64,000 nt of DNA from an uncultured Isosphaeraceae bacterium (GCA_945957605.1 CAMFLR010000005.1:124001-188000); one strand, 5' to 3'. Positions 8,767-18,641 are shown, numbered from the stretch's first letter. Program-made: numbers and translations. The notes: a model not told the origin generated them from the letters alone.

Positions 8767-11079
8767 ATGTCAGACACAAGCCAGAGCGGTTCGCCGCAAC
8801 CGGATTCGAATGTCGAAACCGCTGAGATCGACGTTCGCCCCTACCATCACCCGGCGGCGGGTATAGGCGCGATTTCCAGCACGCTCCAGCACGTCGTGCA
8901 TGAAACGGGGCTGATCCGTGGCGCCCTGACGCTGCTCAAGCTCAACCAGGTGAACGGCTTCGATTGCCCGGGCTGCGCCTGGCCCGAGCCGAACCACCGG
9001 TCAGCGGCCGAGTTCTGCGAAAACGGCGCAAAGGCCGTCGCCGCCGAGGCGACCACCAAGCGCGTCACCGCCGAATTCTTCCGCAACTGGCCCGTCGCGC
9101 GGCTGCTCGATCAATCGGATTACTGGCTCGAGCAGCAAGGCCGACTCACCGAGCCGATGGTCCTCCGCGCGGGTGCGACGCATTATCAGCCGATCGCATG
9201 GGACGAAGCTTTCCAAATGATCGGCCGCGAGTTGAAAGCGCTCGCTTCGCCCGATGAGGCAATCTTCTACACTTCCGGCCGCACCAGCAACGAGGCAGCG
9301 TTTCTTTATCAGTTGTTCGTCCGCAAGTACGGCACGAACAACTTGCCCGACTGCTCGAATATGTGCCACGAGTCGAGCGGCGTCGGCCTGAACGAAACGC
9401 TTGGCGTCGGCAAAGGAACGGTCTCGCTCGACGACTTCGAGCTTGCCGACGCGATTTTCGTCATCGGTCAGAACCCCGGCACGAATCACCCGCGCATGCT
9501 GTCGGCCCTTCAGGCAGCGGCGCGACGTGGATGTCACATCGTCAGCATAAATCCGCTGCACGAACGCGCGCTCGAACGCTTTGCGCACCCGCAGCACGTC
9601 ACCGAGATGCTCCTCGGCGGCACGCCGATCGCCGAGCTGGTCGTCCCCGTTCGCATCAATGGCGACGTGGCGCTGCTCAAGGGGATGATGAAAGAAGTGA
9701 TGGAAGAGGAACGCCGCAGGCCGGGCGAAGTGCTCGACTGGGCGTTCATCAACGAGCACACGTCGGGGTTCGAAGAATTCCGCACCGCGCTCGAAGCCGC
9801 AAGCTGGGACGAGATCGTCGAACAGTGCGGTTTGTCTCGCGAATTGATTCAGAAGACGGCGCAGGTTTATATCAAGGCCGAGCGCGTGATCGCCTGCTGG
9901 GCGATGGGTCTTACGCAGCACAAGAACGCTGTGGGTAACATTCGGGAGGTTGTGAACCTGCTCCTCCTGCGCGGCAACATGGGGCGCCCCGGCGCTGGGG
10001 CCTGTCCGGTCCGCGGGCATAGCAACGTGCAGGGCGACCGGACGATGGGCATTTATGAACGCCCATCAAAGGTGTTTCTGGAACGGCTTGGCAAGGTGTT
10101 CGACTTCTCGCCGCCGGTCGAGCATGGACACGACGTCGTCACCGCGATCAAAGCGATGCACGCGGGCGAGGCGCACGTGCTGTTCGCAATGGGTGGCAAT
10201 TTCCAGTCCGCCACGCCCGACACCGAGTTTACGTCCGAAGCCCTTCGTCGCTGTCGCCTGACCGTTCACGTGGCAACGAAGCTCAACCGTTCGCACCTCG
10301 TACACGGCCGCGAAGGGCTGATCCTCCCCTGCCTCGGCCGCACTGAAGTCGACGAGCAGCCCGGTGGTATGCAGTTTGTGACAGTCGAAGATTCGATGAG
10401 CGTCGTGCACGCGTCGCGCGGTGGGCTTGTTCCAGCGTCGAAGCATCTTTTGAGCGAGCCGGTGATTGTCGCTCGGATGGCCGAAGCAACGCTTGGTGGC
10501 GTCGAGCAGTCGGGGGTCGACTGGACCTGGCTGGCGCAAGACTACGCCCGAATTCGCGACAAGATTGCCGACGTTATCCCCGGCTTCGAGGATTTCAACG
10601 CCCGAGTCGCGGCTCCTGGCGGCTTCACGCTTCCCAATGCGGCGGCCGCTCGCACGTTCAAAACCGGTACCGGAAAAGCGCGATTCACCGTGCAGCCGAT
10701 CCCACGTATCGAACTACCGCCCGGCCGGCTCTTGATGATGACGATTCGCAGCCACGACCAATACAACACGACGATTTACGGGCTCGACGACCGGTATCGC
10801 GGCGTCTATCAAGAGCGTAAAGTCGTGTTCATGAATCCGCTGGACGTTGCCGAGCAAGGATTGGTTGAGAGTCAGGTGGTCGACCTGATCAGCGAGTTCC
10901 GCGGCCAGGAGCGAGTTGCCCAGCGGTTCATCGTGGTGCCGTACGACATTCCAAAACGCTGCGTCGCCACGTATTTCCCCGAGGCGAACGTGTTGGTTGC
11001 GGTCGATGATTACGCCGACGGCAGCAAGACGCCGGCGTCGAAGTCGGTTGTCGTTCGCATTGTGCCGACGACCACGTGA
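8767..11079 (+). CDS. Molybdopterin oxidoreductase, FdhF/YdeP family
   Basis: About 770 residues, cytoplasmic, with no Tat signal. The N-terminal GFDCPGCAWPEP (Cys67, Cys70) and CENGAKAVAAEA mark the FdhF/YdeP family. TSGRTSNEAAFLYQ and NMCHESSG are close to the cofactor region, and the C-terminal domain has SHDQYNTTIYG and the molybdopterin-dinucleotide-binding fold. Members are linked to acid resistance in E. coli (YdeP), but the substrate is not known. The ATG at 8767 follows the fdhD stop directly, so the pair should be co-expressed. Confidence 0.92.
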   Translation: MSDTSQSGSPQPDSNVETAEIDVRPYHHPAAGIGAISSTLQHVVHETGLIRGALTLLKLNQVNGFDCPGCAWPEPNHRSAAEFCENGAKAVAAEATTKRVTAEFFRNWPVARLLDQSDYWLEQQGRLTEPMVLRAGATHYQPIAWDEAFQMIGRELKALASPDEAIFYTSGRTSNEAAFLYQLFVRKYGTNNLPDCSNMCHESSGVGLNETLGVGKGTVSLDDFELADAIFVIGQNPGTNHPRMLSALQAAARRGCHIVSINPLHERALERFAHPQHVTEMLLGGTPIAELVVPVRINGDVALLKGMMKEVMEEERRRPGEVLDWAFINEHTSGFEEFRTALEAASWDEIVEQCGLSRELIQKTAQVYIKAERVIACWAMGLTQHKNAVGNIREVVNLLLLRGNMGRPGAGACPVRGHSNVQGDRTMGIYERPSKVFLERLGKVFDFSPPVEHGHDVVTAIKAMHAGEAHVLFAMGGNFQSATPDTEFTSEALRRCRLTVHVATKLNRSHLVHGREGLILPCLGRTEVDEQPGGMQFVTVEDSMSVVHASRGGLVPASKHLLSEPVIVARMAEATLGGVEQSGVDWTWLAQDYARIRDKIADVIPGFEDFNARVAAPGGFTLPNAAAARTFKTGTGKARFTVQPIPRIELPPGRLLMMTIRSHDQYNTTIYGLDDRYRGVYQERKVVFMNPLDVAEQGLVESQVVDLISEFRGQERVAQRFIVVPYDIPKRCVATYFPEANVLVAVDDYADGSKTPASKSVVVRIVPTTT

Positions 11080-11102
11080 TGCCAGAGATGGGCCGAAATC
11101 TG

Positions 11103-11219
11103 TTGGGTGCCATGCTTCCGCGGAACGCGTAAGCATGCGAGTGTCGATTGGCATCGCAAATCCGACGTCTCCCTTTGATTCGACATGCTTACGCCGTTCG
11201 GCGGAAGCATGGCACCCAA
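11103..11219. repeat. 117-bp hairpin element with terminal inverted repeats
   Basis: The left end TTGGGTGCCATGCTTCCGC continues to ~11138 and is matched in reverse complement by the right end from ~11184 to 11219 (GCGGAAGCATGGCACCCAA), about 34 of 36 positions allowing one small gap. It fills the gap between the fdhF-like gene and the converging GT39-like gene. No ORF is inside. It looks like a MITE/REP-type element; the terminal GGGTGCC is shared with the repeats at 39900 and 40360. Confidence 0.75.
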
Positions 11220-11244
11220 TTCAGGGATCGAATCTTGCGAAGTC

Positions 11245-12930
11245 TTATCTCGATCCCATGTCGCGCCGCATGAGTGTGGCACCGACGGGTTTGTCGGCCG
11301 GAAATCGGTCTCTGGGAATGATGCCGGCCGCAAGGAATGGATTCGTCACGCGATAGATTCGCACGGTGAATCGCGAGCCTTCCTGGTGATTGACCGGCAC
11401 CTTACCCTGGTAGTAGTTCGGCACGGTGCGGAAGGGGAGCGCGTCGGCGTCGAAATTGAGTGTGAGCACATTAACAAGCTGGCGTGGGTCAAGGACGATC
11501 AGCGGTTCCTGCGACATTTTGTTGTCGTGCACCACCAAAATATCGCCACGCTTTAGCTCGCTGTCGCCGGCGATCACCTGCTTCAGACCCGCGCGGTTGG
11601 CGTAGTACCGAAATCCCCAGCGGCCGACGAACCACACCGTCGATCCCGGTTGGATCATCGATAGTGCTTCGTGCGACGCCGTTTCTGCGGCCGATCGCTC
11701 GACTCGTGCCTCGTGCAGATCGACGACGTAGTAAAAAATGCCGAGCAATGCGCCGGCGATTGCGATCGCATTCAGAAGTCGGCGGGCAGCGGCATCTCGT
11801 CGCGTGCGCGACGCGAGTCGCGCCGTTAGGAACGTCGCCACGACCGCCATTCCCACCACGCGCCTCACGGCCGAATAGGGCGAGAGGACGAACATCCCCA
11901 CAACTTCGAGCACGAGCCAGAGCACGAGAAAGAGGCTATCGGCATTTCGTCGGCGATGTGGCCGAGCTGGCCGGCGATGCAAAACGATCGCCACATGGGC
12001 GAGGTTAACCAGCACGCAAAGCCCGAGCACCAGAAAGAGTGGCAGCGCGGGTGTTCCGAAGCCAATCGCTACAAGAACGGCGATGACAATACATGCATAC
12101 AGCGGCACGAATCGTCCGAGTTTGAGGCCGGCGAGTCCAAGCAGGAACGCGGCCGGGCAAACACCGCCGATGATCGCGATGAATGCTTTGATCGGGTCGA
12201 GCCAGGCGATCTGCCGGGCGCGGGAATGTAACAGGAAGTGCGACTGGCCGTATTTCAGATAAACGAGCCCTTCCCAGCCGGCGAACACGCCAGTTGCGAC
12301 CAGGCCGGCGATGATTCCCAATCCCAGCCGTCGATGTGTAAGCGCGTAAATGCCGAGCACGCCCGGAACGACCAGTCCCGTCCATTTCGTGTTGATCGCA
12401 ATCCCAGCGACCGCGCCGGCGAGAAGCGCTCCCCAGCACGATCGCCGGTCGCAGGCTCGCGTGAATACGTGAAGCGCTGTCAGGCCAAGCGAATATGCGG
12501 GGATGTCGAGCATGAAATTCATGCCCGGAAGAATCGCAGGGGAGAACGCAACCAGTAACGCGGTGATTGTCTCGCAACCGCGGGCGAACCGGTGTGCCAG
12601 GTTCCATGTGCTCGAAACGAGGAGTAAGGCATAAGGCAAAAGCCAGAGTTTGCAGAGAAATGGGTTGTCGCCGTGAATTCGAAGGGCGAGCGACCAGAGG
12701 TAAGGGAGTGAAACCGGCGCGAGCACTTGCATCGAGGGACGACTGGGCGCCCAGTAAACGGCGATATCGCCGCCGTAAGGATCAGACGGTTGTGCGGCGA
12801 GGTGTGAGGCGAACGAATAATAAACAGTGTCGTCCATGTGCAACGGTTTGATGGCGTTCAGCAACGTGATCGCCACCGCGATCGCGCCGATGGCGACCAT
12901 GCCAGAACCGCCGCGTCGCGCTAAACCCAT
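11245..12930 (-). CDS. GT39-like membrane glycosyltransferase
   Basis: A 561-residue polytopic protein with roughly ten to twelve hydrophobic segments. The first loop after TM1 contains HMDDTVYYSFA, matching the acidic DD motif of GT39/PMT/ArnT-type C-class glycosyltransferases, which use polyprenyl-phosphate sugars on the outer face of the membrane. A soluble C-terminal domain (~440-561) follows the last TM. The ATG at 12930 lacks a clear SD; an ATG at 12900 is an alternative. Substrate unknown. Confidence 0.8.
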   Translation of the reverse strand: MGLARRGGSGMVAIGAIAVAITLLNAIKPLHMDDTVYYSFASHLAAQPSDPYGGDIAVYWAPSRPSMQVLAPVSLPYLWSLALRIHGDNPFLCKLWLLPYALLLVSSTWNLAHRFARGCETITALLVAFSPAILPGMNFMLDIPAYSLGLTALHVFTRACDRRSCWGALLAGAVAGIAINTKWTGLVVPGVLGIYALTHRRLGLGIIAGLVATGVFAGWEGLVYLKYGQSHFLLHSRARQIAWLDPIKAFIAIIGGVCPAAFLLGLAGLKLGRFVPLYACIVIAVLVAIGFGTPALPLFLVLGLCVLVNLAHVAIVLHRRPARPHRRRNADSLFLVLWLVLEVVGMFVLSPYSAVRRVVGMAVVATFLTARLASRTRRDAAARRLLNAIAIAGALLGIFYYVVDLHEARVERSAAETASHEALSMIQPGSTVWFVGRWGFRYYANRAGLKQVIAGDSELKRGDILVVHDNKMSQEPLIVLDPRQLVNVLTLNFDADALPFRTVPNYYQGKVPVNHQEGSRFTVRIYRVTNPFLAAGIIPRDRFPADKPVGATLMRRDMGSR

Positions 12931-13327
12931 TCAACCGAACTCCAGCTTCGCCGCAGTCATTCGGGGGGAGAGCCTTCGCCAGGGACGAAAATCCGACGGG
13001 TGTTCGCACCTTATTGCAATGCGCGAGTTTATGCAAGGTCGCGCATTCTTTGGCAAGGATCGTGCGGATTGTAACGATTTTTTGGCGTGGGAAAATCCGC
13101 GGGTCGGCTTGCAATTCGGCGCGAAGACTGGAAGGATAAGGGAGTTGAGACCCACGTCAGTTCACTGATCGCTCGGTTAGTTTCGCAAGTCCTTGATTGT
13201 TTTGCTGATCCGCGAAGGTGGCGCCGGCTCCCCCCGAACGTCCGTCGCTTCGCATCCGCGCGATCCTCTGCCCAAGTGATGCTCCGCCGTAAGGCTCGGC
13301 ATCGGCCGAAGGTATGGAGGTAGCTCC
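12931..13327. other. Divergent intergenic region, no gene seen
   Basis: 397 bp between the divergent GT39-like and M24-fold genes. Open frames on both strands lack domains. A SD (GGAGGT, 13316-13321) near its right end serves the M24-fold gene. A poly-T run with flanking GC at ~13075-13085 is the only local oddity. Confidence 0.5.
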
Positions 13328-14662
13328 GTGGCGTCCGCAGAGTTCGATTTGAATCAGCTTCTCGGTCCACTCGTCGCTGGAAATGGAGAGGGAGTCGAGG
13401 CGCAGTTCTCCAACGGGGAGACGGCGTCACATACGAACCTCATCGTTTCCACTCCCGCACAGGTTGTGCAGGATCCCGTCGTGCAGACAGCCGAGGATCG
13501 GCCAGCCAAGGATACTCTGCCCGCCCTCGTCGACCCTGCGGCCGACCATGAAGAGGCCGAGGTCAAAGAGCGCCGGCTGGACGTCGACGCGAAGCACGAA
13601 CGCATCCTTCAATTCCTTGACGAGCACGATTACGACGGGCTGTTGCTCACTCGTGCCGATGCGCTCGCGTGGTTCAGCTCGGGCGGCGATTTCGGGATTG
13701 ATTATGCGACGCAAGAAGGCGCCGCGTGGATCTTGATCAACCGCAAGTGCCGGTCGCTAATCGCCGACAACGTGCAGAGTCCGCGCCTCTTTGAAGAGGA
13801 AGTCGCCGGTCTGGGATTCCAGCTCAAGGAACGTCCCTGGATCGAAGACCCGCGCGAGATTCTCCTTTCTCTCGTCGGCAGCAAAAAAATCGCGACCGAT
13901 GCTTACCTTCCCGGCCTGATTAACGTCTCGCGCGACCTCAAGAAGCTGCGCGGCCCGCTTTCCGGCATCGAGAGACGCAGGCTTCGTCAACTGGGACGTA
14001 CCCTCACACTCGCGGTTGAAGCGACTTGCCGGAACTTCCAGCCTGGCGAAAAAGAGGCGGATATCGCCGGCCACCTGGCGCATCGGCTCTTGCGCGAAGG
14101 CGTCGCGCCGGTAAGCATTCGCGTCGCCAGCGACGACCGCCTCGATCGCTTCCGCCAGCCGACATTCAAGGCTGCGCCGATCAACAAACGCGCGACGATC
14201 ACCGCAGTTGGCCGCCGTTTCGGTCTGTGCGCCGCCGTGACGCGGACGATCTCGTTCGGCCCCGTCGATGCCATGGTTCGCACCGAGCATACGCTCGCGA
14301 CGATGGTCGACGCCACCTGCATTTACTTCTCGCGGCCCAACGAGCCGATTTCGGAAGTCTTCCGCCGCGCCCGGCGCATTTACGAGAAGTTCGACTGTCC
14401 GCACGAGTGGACGCTCGACTATCAAGGCTGCCAGATCGGCTACTCCCCGCGCGAGCAGGTATTTCTCCCCGACTCGCCCGAACTGTTGACGAACGGCATG
14501 GCCGTCGCCTGGAGTCCGTCAGTTGGCTCAGCACGGTCCGAGGACACAGTCCTGGTCGACGACCGCGGCTTCGAGGTCGTCACCGAGGCGCAGGACTGGC
14601 CGAAGCTCGAGGTGATCATCAAAGGCTACAGCCTGCCGCGCCCCGGCATTCTCGAGCGGTAA
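13328..14662 (+). CDS. M24-fold (Xaa-Pro peptidase-like) protein, probably not a metallopeptidase
   Basis: 444 residues beginning at a GTG six bases after GGAGGT. Residues ~1-85 are a low-complexity extension. Residues ~90-210 resemble the creatinase N-domain (GLLLTRADALAWFSSGGD), and ~215-444 the pita-bread fold. The five metal ligands of active M24 enzymes are mostly missing: both Asp positions are Ala (TAVGRRFGLCAAVTRTISFG) and the His loop reads DYQGCQIGY. The last Glu (ARSEDTVLV) remains. Other planctomycetes have M24-annotated proteins of this kind, as I recall. Its role is unknown; it may bind peptides without cleaving. Confidence 0.85.
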   Translation: MASAEFDLNQLLGPLVAGNGEGVEAQFSNGETASHTNLIVSTPAQVVQDPVVQTAEDRPAKDTLPALVDPAADHEEAEVKERRLDVDAKHERILQFLDEHDYDGLLLTRADALAWFSSGGDFGIDYATQEGAAWILINRKCRSLIADNVQSPRLFEEEVAGLGFQLKERPWIEDPREILLSLVGSKKIATDAYLPGLINVSRDLKKLRGPLSGIERRRLRQLGRTLTLAVEATCRNFQPGEKEADIAGHLAHRLLREGVAPVSIRVASDDRLDRFRQPTFKAAPINKRATITAVGRRFGLCAAVTRTISFGPVDAMVRTEHTLATMVDATCIYFSRPNEPISEVFRRARRIYEKFDCPHEWTLDYQGCQIGYSPREQVFLPDSPELLTNGMAVAWSPSVGSARSEDTVLVDDRGFEVVTEAQDWPKLEVIIKGYSLPRPGILER

Positions 14663-14674
14663 TTTGCTAGCGAT

Positions 14675-15451
14675 TTACGGGAAAAACTTACTATCCCGGA
14701 ACGACGCGCTGCCGGGATACATCCCCAGGTAGCCGTCGCTCTTGTTGATCGACTTGGCGTGCCCATCGAGATACAGCACGTTCGAACTTCCGTGCCGGCT
14801 CCAGGGAATCCAGGTGTCGAGCACGTCGGTCCCTAGCCAGATATCGTAGTCGTCCTGGCGAGGATCCCCTGCCTCGGGGCTCTTGAGAATCCCGGCTGCG
14901 TCACGCTCATTGAAAGTAACAAAGTTTGATGTGCCGATCTCTTGCTGGAATCTCGGGAACGACCACCGCCCATAGCGAATCGTCTTGTGCGTCAGCAGCG
15001 AGTTCATCAGGTAACTCGCACGATCGGATATGCCGTTGACGGCTCCCGTGTCGGGATCGACATACGGCTTGGGGACCGAAATATCGCTCGGACAGCGATA
15101 AATTCGCTCGTCGGCGACTTGCGTTCCGCCCTTGGCAATCAATTCGTTTGCGTATGCGGGATTCACATACGGCATGATCTTGTCTTCCCAGTAAATCTCG
15201 GCGAACGAGTCGGCCTTGTCGACCGATGCGATACTGTCGGCGAAGAATGGGTGATGTAGGAAGAACTGGCCATCCCAGGCGTCGAAATACTGCAAGGTTC
15301 CCAGGCCAATCTGATGCAGATTACTCTGGCATTGCATCCGGCGCGCAGCTTCACGGGCGTTCTGAACGGCCGGGAGCAGAAGCGCGATCAACACGGCGAC
15401 GATCGCAATCACCACCAAGAGCTCGATGAGCGTAAACCCTCGACGCTTCAT
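14675..15451 (-). CDS. DUF1559 protein with prepilin-like N-terminus
   Basis: 258 residues, starting at the ATG at 15451 with AAGGGGGGAA upstream. The N-terminus [20 protein letters not shown] is a type IV prepilin/type II pseudopilin methylation and cleavage motif followed by one TM helix. The DUF1559 block [20 protein letters not shown] follows. The C-terminus has the [10 protein letters not shown] motif. Planctomycetes carry dozens of these; they are thought to be exported, possibly pseudopilin-like surface proteins, with no proven role. Confidence 0.95.
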   Translation of the reverse strand: MKRRGFTLIELLVVIAIVAVLIALLLPAVQNAREAARRMQCQSNLHQIGLGTLQYFDAWDGQFFLHHPFFADSIASVDKADSFAEIYWEDKIMPYVNPAYANELIAKGGTQVADERIYRCPSDISVPKPYVDPDTGAVNGISDRASYLMNSLLTHKTIRYGRWSFPRFQQEIGTSNFVTFNERDAAGILKSPEAGDPRQDDYDIWLGTDVLDTWIPWSRHGSSNVLYLDGHAKSINKSDGYLGMYPGSASFRDSKFFP

Positions 15452-15650
15452 GTGTTCCCCCCTTCTCGCCTCGCTCGTGACTCGCCGCAGTATTACGAGT
15501 TGGAAAATCGTAATAAGGCTGGTGAGTGAATCGTAGCCGTGGGGACGTGCGATCGCAAGAGAGTGGTGGACCCAGGTGCGTCGCGATATCCTCCAGGGGT
15601 TGCGCGAGGCGAACTCAATAAAAGCATGACACAGCCCAGGGAGTTTTCCA

Positions 15651-16577
15651 ATGAGTGAAGATGCACAAAGGCCGGAAGGTGAAACGAGCCGGCGCGACGT
15701 CTTGAAGTCGACCGCGGCGATGACACTCCTGGGTGCCGCGGCGGGAGCTGCGCAGGCACACGCTGAGGAAGAAAAGCCGATCGCGCGCAAGGGGCGCATC
15801 AAGCAATCGCTCGTGCAGTGGTGCTACGCCGATTACTGGGACATCGACAAGATGATCGGCGTCGCCAAGCTGCTGGGCGTGGGCAGCATCGAGCTGGGCG
15901 ACCACAAGTTCTTGCCGGCGATCAAGGCGGCTGGACTCGATTGCGCGATCGCGTCGATCGACATGAGCCCCGACATGCCGTTCGACAAGGGTTTTAACAA
16001 CCCCAAGTATCACGACCGCGTGATTGCCGCGACCAAGCAAGCCATCGACGTCTGCGCCACGCACGGCATCAAGCGGGTGATCGCCTTCACCGGCATGGCA
16101 GAGGGCCTGCCCAACGACGTTGGTGCGACCAATTGCGTTGAAGGGTTCAAGAAGGTCGTCGAGTATGCCCAGAAGCACGACGTGACGATCTGTATCGAGA
16201 TGCTCAACACCCGCGCCAGCGATCACCCAATGAAGGGACATCCCGGCTACCAGGGCGATCACACCGACTATTGTATTGATATCATCAAGCGAGTTGGATC
16301 ACCTTACCTCAAGCTGCTTTTTGATATCTATCACGTGCAAATCATGGACGGCGACGTGATTCGCCGGATCCATCAGCACAAGGATTACATCGGTCACGTA
16401 CACACGGCCGGCAACCCCGGTCGCGGCGAGCTCGACGACAACCAGGAAATCCTCTACCCGCCGATCATGAAGGCGCTCATCGACATCGGCTACACCGGCT
16501 GGGTGGCGCAGGAATTCATCCCCACGCGCGACCCGCTTGTGGGACTGAAACAGGCCGTCGCGCTCTGCGACGTTTGA
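15651..16577 (+). CDS. Tat-exported TIM-barrel isomerase, hydroxypyruvate isomerase-like
   Basis: 308 residues with a Tat signal ([18 protein letters not shown]). The mature part is a xylose-isomerase-like TIM barrel of the sugar-phosphate isomerase/epimerase superfamily. Candidate metal and catalytic residues are in [31 protein letters not shown] and WVAQEFIP, which resemble hydroxypyruvate isomerase. Export suggests it acts on sugar-derived acids outside the cytoplasm. The exact substrate is not determinable. The ATG at 15651 lies in AGTTTTCCAATG, a weak ribosome site. Confidence 0.88.
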   Translation: MSEDAQRPEGETSRRDVLKSTAAMTLLGAAAGAAQAHAEEEKPIARKGRIKQSLVQWCYADYWDIDKMIGVAKLLGVGSIELGDHKFLPAIKAAGLDCAIASIDMSPDMPFDKGFNNPKYHDRVIAATKQAIDVCATHGIKRVIAFTGMAEGLPNDVGATNCVEGFKKVVEYAQKHDVTICIEMLNTRASDHPMKGHPGYQGDHTDYCIDIIKRVGSPYLKLLFDIYHVQIMDGDVIRRIHQHKDYIGHVHTAGNPGRGELDDNQEILYPPIMKALIDIGYTGWVAQEFIPTRDPLVGLKQAVALCDV

Positions 16578-16592
16578 TCGATTCTTGATGAT

Positions 16593-16627
16593 GTCGCCGC
16601 TCTCGGAGCCCATCCGAGGGCGGCGAC
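16593..16627. terminator. Bidirectional hairpin terminator between convergent genes
   Basis: GTCGCCGC and CTCGGA arms pair with TCCGAG and GCGGCGAC around a short loop, giving a 14-bp stem with a single mismatch or bulge. It sits in the 56-bp gap between the convergent isomerase and sulfotransferase genes. There is no T-tract. Confidence 0.7.
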
Positions 16628-16633
16628 TGAACG

Positions 16634-17554
16634 TCATGCGAAGTCGCGATAGAACGGCAGCTTGAAGCGTTCAATCACCGACGCGACGGTGTCGATTTGC
16701 TGCGAAGAGAGCTCGGATTTCCACTTCGCAGGCTGCTGCGCACTGATGCGGTTGAGCGAGTAAAGGTCGGCGTCGTGCGTGACGGTGGATGTGTCGAGGA
16801 ACTCGCGCATCCGGCGATTCGCTTTGAGACCAAGCCGGTCGCACAGTTGCTCGAAATTCTTATGTGGGGCGTCGCACGTCGTTTCGTGGCAAACGGTCGT
16901 CCATTCGGGATGATGCGGAAGCTGGTTCGCGATGATCCTGTAAACCATTCCGAAGCCGGCGGCCATGCGCGCGACGGGGTCTTTCAGATTGCGGATCCAG
17001 TCCTGGTCGGCAGGCGAAAACTCGCTCATCAGCCTTGGTTGCGCAAGCAACAGGTCGAGGTTGATGACCTCGTGGCCGACCGATTCGAGCCGCATTCCGC
17101 TGGCGACGTAGCCGCACGGGTGACGGAGCGTGACGACGATTTGAAACCCGAACCGTTTTGCCAGCCACTCGAGCGCGAGCGGGCAATTCACTTCCTTGAT
17201 CAGCAACCGCGCCGGCCAGACCGGCAGGCGATGCAGCCAGCGCTGCGATTGGGCCATGAGCCATCGACGGCCCAGAAACGGGTCGAGCGATAACACCTTG
17301 CACCAGACCGCTTCGTAATTGGGAGCGTCGTCGTCGGCAAGAAGGTATTCAAACCCGTCGAGCCCCGCGCCGGCGGTATAACCACCGTGAGAGAGCGGTT
17401 CGCGAATGTAGCGAACGTTACCGGCGAAGCTGAGGACCTTTGCTGTCCAGCTCGTGGCGGTTCGGGGGGCGCCGCAAACGAGAATCGGCCGGTGATGGAT
17501 CAACCGTGCCGAGGTCCCGAGTCTGGTCCTTGATGCGCTCGTCGCGACGGCCAA
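16634..17554 (-). CDS. Sulfotransferase family protein
   Basis: 306 residues. The 5'-phosphosulfate-binding loop CGAPRTATSWTAKVL lies near residue 28, and IVVTLRHPCGYVASGMR fits the 3'-phosphate-binding region, so it should transfer sulfate from PAPS to a carbohydrate or lipid. It begins at a TTG codon (17554) about 8 nt after GGGAG, which decides the start. No signal peptide. It converges on the isomerase gene. Acceptor unknown. Confidence 0.85.
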   Translation of the reverse strand: MAVATSASRTRLGTSARLIHHRPILVCGAPRTATSWTAKVLSFAGNVRYIREPLSHGGYTAGAGLDGFEYLLADDDAPNYEAVWCKVLSLDPFLGRRWLMAQSQRWLHRLPVWPARLLIKEVNCPLALEWLAKRFGFQIVVTLRHPCGYVASGMRLESVGHEVINLDLLLAQPRLMSEFSPADQDWIRNLKDPVARMAAGFGMVYRIIANQLPHHPEWTTVCHETTCDAPHKNFEQLCDRLGLKANRRMREFLDTSTVTHDADLYSLNRISAQQPAKWKSELSSQQIDTVASVIERFKLPFYRDFA

Positions 17555-18021
17555 GGGATTTACTCCCGGAGGGCGGATACCGGGTCGGAGTTTTTCTACA
17601 CACTGATGATCGACGCGACCAAACCCTGGTCGGAGCCGATCTGCTTATTCAAATGGAACTGGCTGCGAGGACGGACGAGAGGCAGGAAAACCTTCAGGCT
17701 GCGACGCCGTGCGCAAATTCATCTCGCGCACTCATCGTTCCGCGGACCCAGTCCCTTCATCGCGTTAACGATCACTTATATCGAATCGTCAGATCGCGTC
17801 TGGGCCGAATGGTCGGGGCGGTTCCTCAATTGAATCAACAATGATTCAATTGCTGGAAACTTCGTGTCTTTATGCATTGCTCGATTCAGGCCCCAACTTT
17901 GGGCAAGAATCGCTCATCGACAGGCACCGGTCGAGGGCCGCGAATCAAGGGCAAGCATAATGGCTACAGGTCACAATTCAAGAGGTTGTTTGCATTTCTT
18001 CATGATATAGCCATCGATGTG
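17555..18021. other. Intergenic region with one small doubtful ORF
   Basis: 467 bp. A plus-strand ORF at 17606-17833 (75 codons, Arg- and Trp-rich, no domain) could be a small gene, but no SD or family is evident, so it is not called. The hairpin at 17827-17852 overlaps its stop. The rest (17853-18021) shows nothing recognisable. Confidence 0.4.
17827..17852. terminator. Perfect AT-rich hairpin
   Basis: CAATTGAATCA and its exact reverse complement are separated by a 4-nt ACAA loop. The 11-bp stem lacks a T-run, so it may be a terminator, an operator or an mRNA element. Confidence 0.45.
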
Positions 18022-18507
18022 TTACTTAGGAATACCTTTTTTGGCTTGGAATCTGAAGTCGCAAAACGGGGCACCTTCCATAATTGTTTGCGTCCGTTCG
18101 AGCATGATTGCGGGATTGAAGCCTTCGATAAGGGCAAAATCGCGCTGACAGGAAAGGCTTCCGCCGAGATCGGCCAGTCCGAGGGCGCGGTATAATTCGG
18201 CATACTTGCAGCGTGTGACGTTGAACGCCAACGTTTCTTCGGTCTGTTCGATGATGCTTATTTCGAGCGCGCCATTGGCCCGCCACAGTTCGAGTGCCTG
18301 AGAAAACGCTTCGAGGCTTGTCTCGCCGAGACGATTCGCGAGGTTTGCACCCCCCTCGCGCGCCAGGTTGGTGATCACTTCACGGACCACGGCAAGCGCC
18401 TGGTCTCGGCCCATCGCTTCGATGAATCCGCGGATAAGCGGCCCGACGATTTTGGCTTCGATTTCGCGTTGTTCGAGCAGTGTGAGTGATGGCGGCGGGG
18501 TCGACAT
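18022..18507 (-). CDS. L-2-amino-thiazoline-4-carboxylic acid hydrolase family protein
   Basis: 161 residues. The C-terminal block, with NVTRCKYAELYRALG, SCQRDFALIEGFNP and FCDFRFQAKKG, matches the ATC hydrolase family, whose best-studied member (AtcB of Pseudomonas) opens the thiazoline ring of ATC. Conserved Cys residues in CKYAE, SCQRD and FCDFRF are seen. The family is broad and most members act on unknown substrates. No ATC pathway neighbours are present. Confidence 0.8.
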   Translation of the reverse strand: MSTPPPSLTLLEQREIEAKIVGPLIRGFIEAMGRDQALAVVREVITNLAREGGANLANRLGETSLEAFSQALELWRANGALEISIIEQTEETLAFNVTRCKYAELYRALGLADLGGSLSCQRDFALIEGFNPAIMLERTQTIMEGAPFCDFRFQAKKGIPK

Positions 18508-18641
18508 GATGGTCTACGCCTCGGGACTGTGATGGTCGGGCCGATCTTTGATTGAGTATGATCGGGACAGGTGGCTGTCAGCTAGCCGCCATGTCCCTCG
18601 CTCAGATGCTCGCAATTGAAAACAGAATCGGGAGTCTCGCA

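Noticed and set aside
9001-10020. Long minus-strand ORF (339 codons) antisense to the molybdopterin oxidoreductase
   Set aside because: Entirely inside a well-supported gene with strong family motifs; its translation has no domain and is Arg/His/Val-rich, as expected of antisense frames in high-GC DNA.
17606-17833. Plus-strand 75-codon ORF in the gap after the sulfotransferase
   Set aside because: No SD, family or clear coding bias; only its stop overlapping a hairpin is suggestive.
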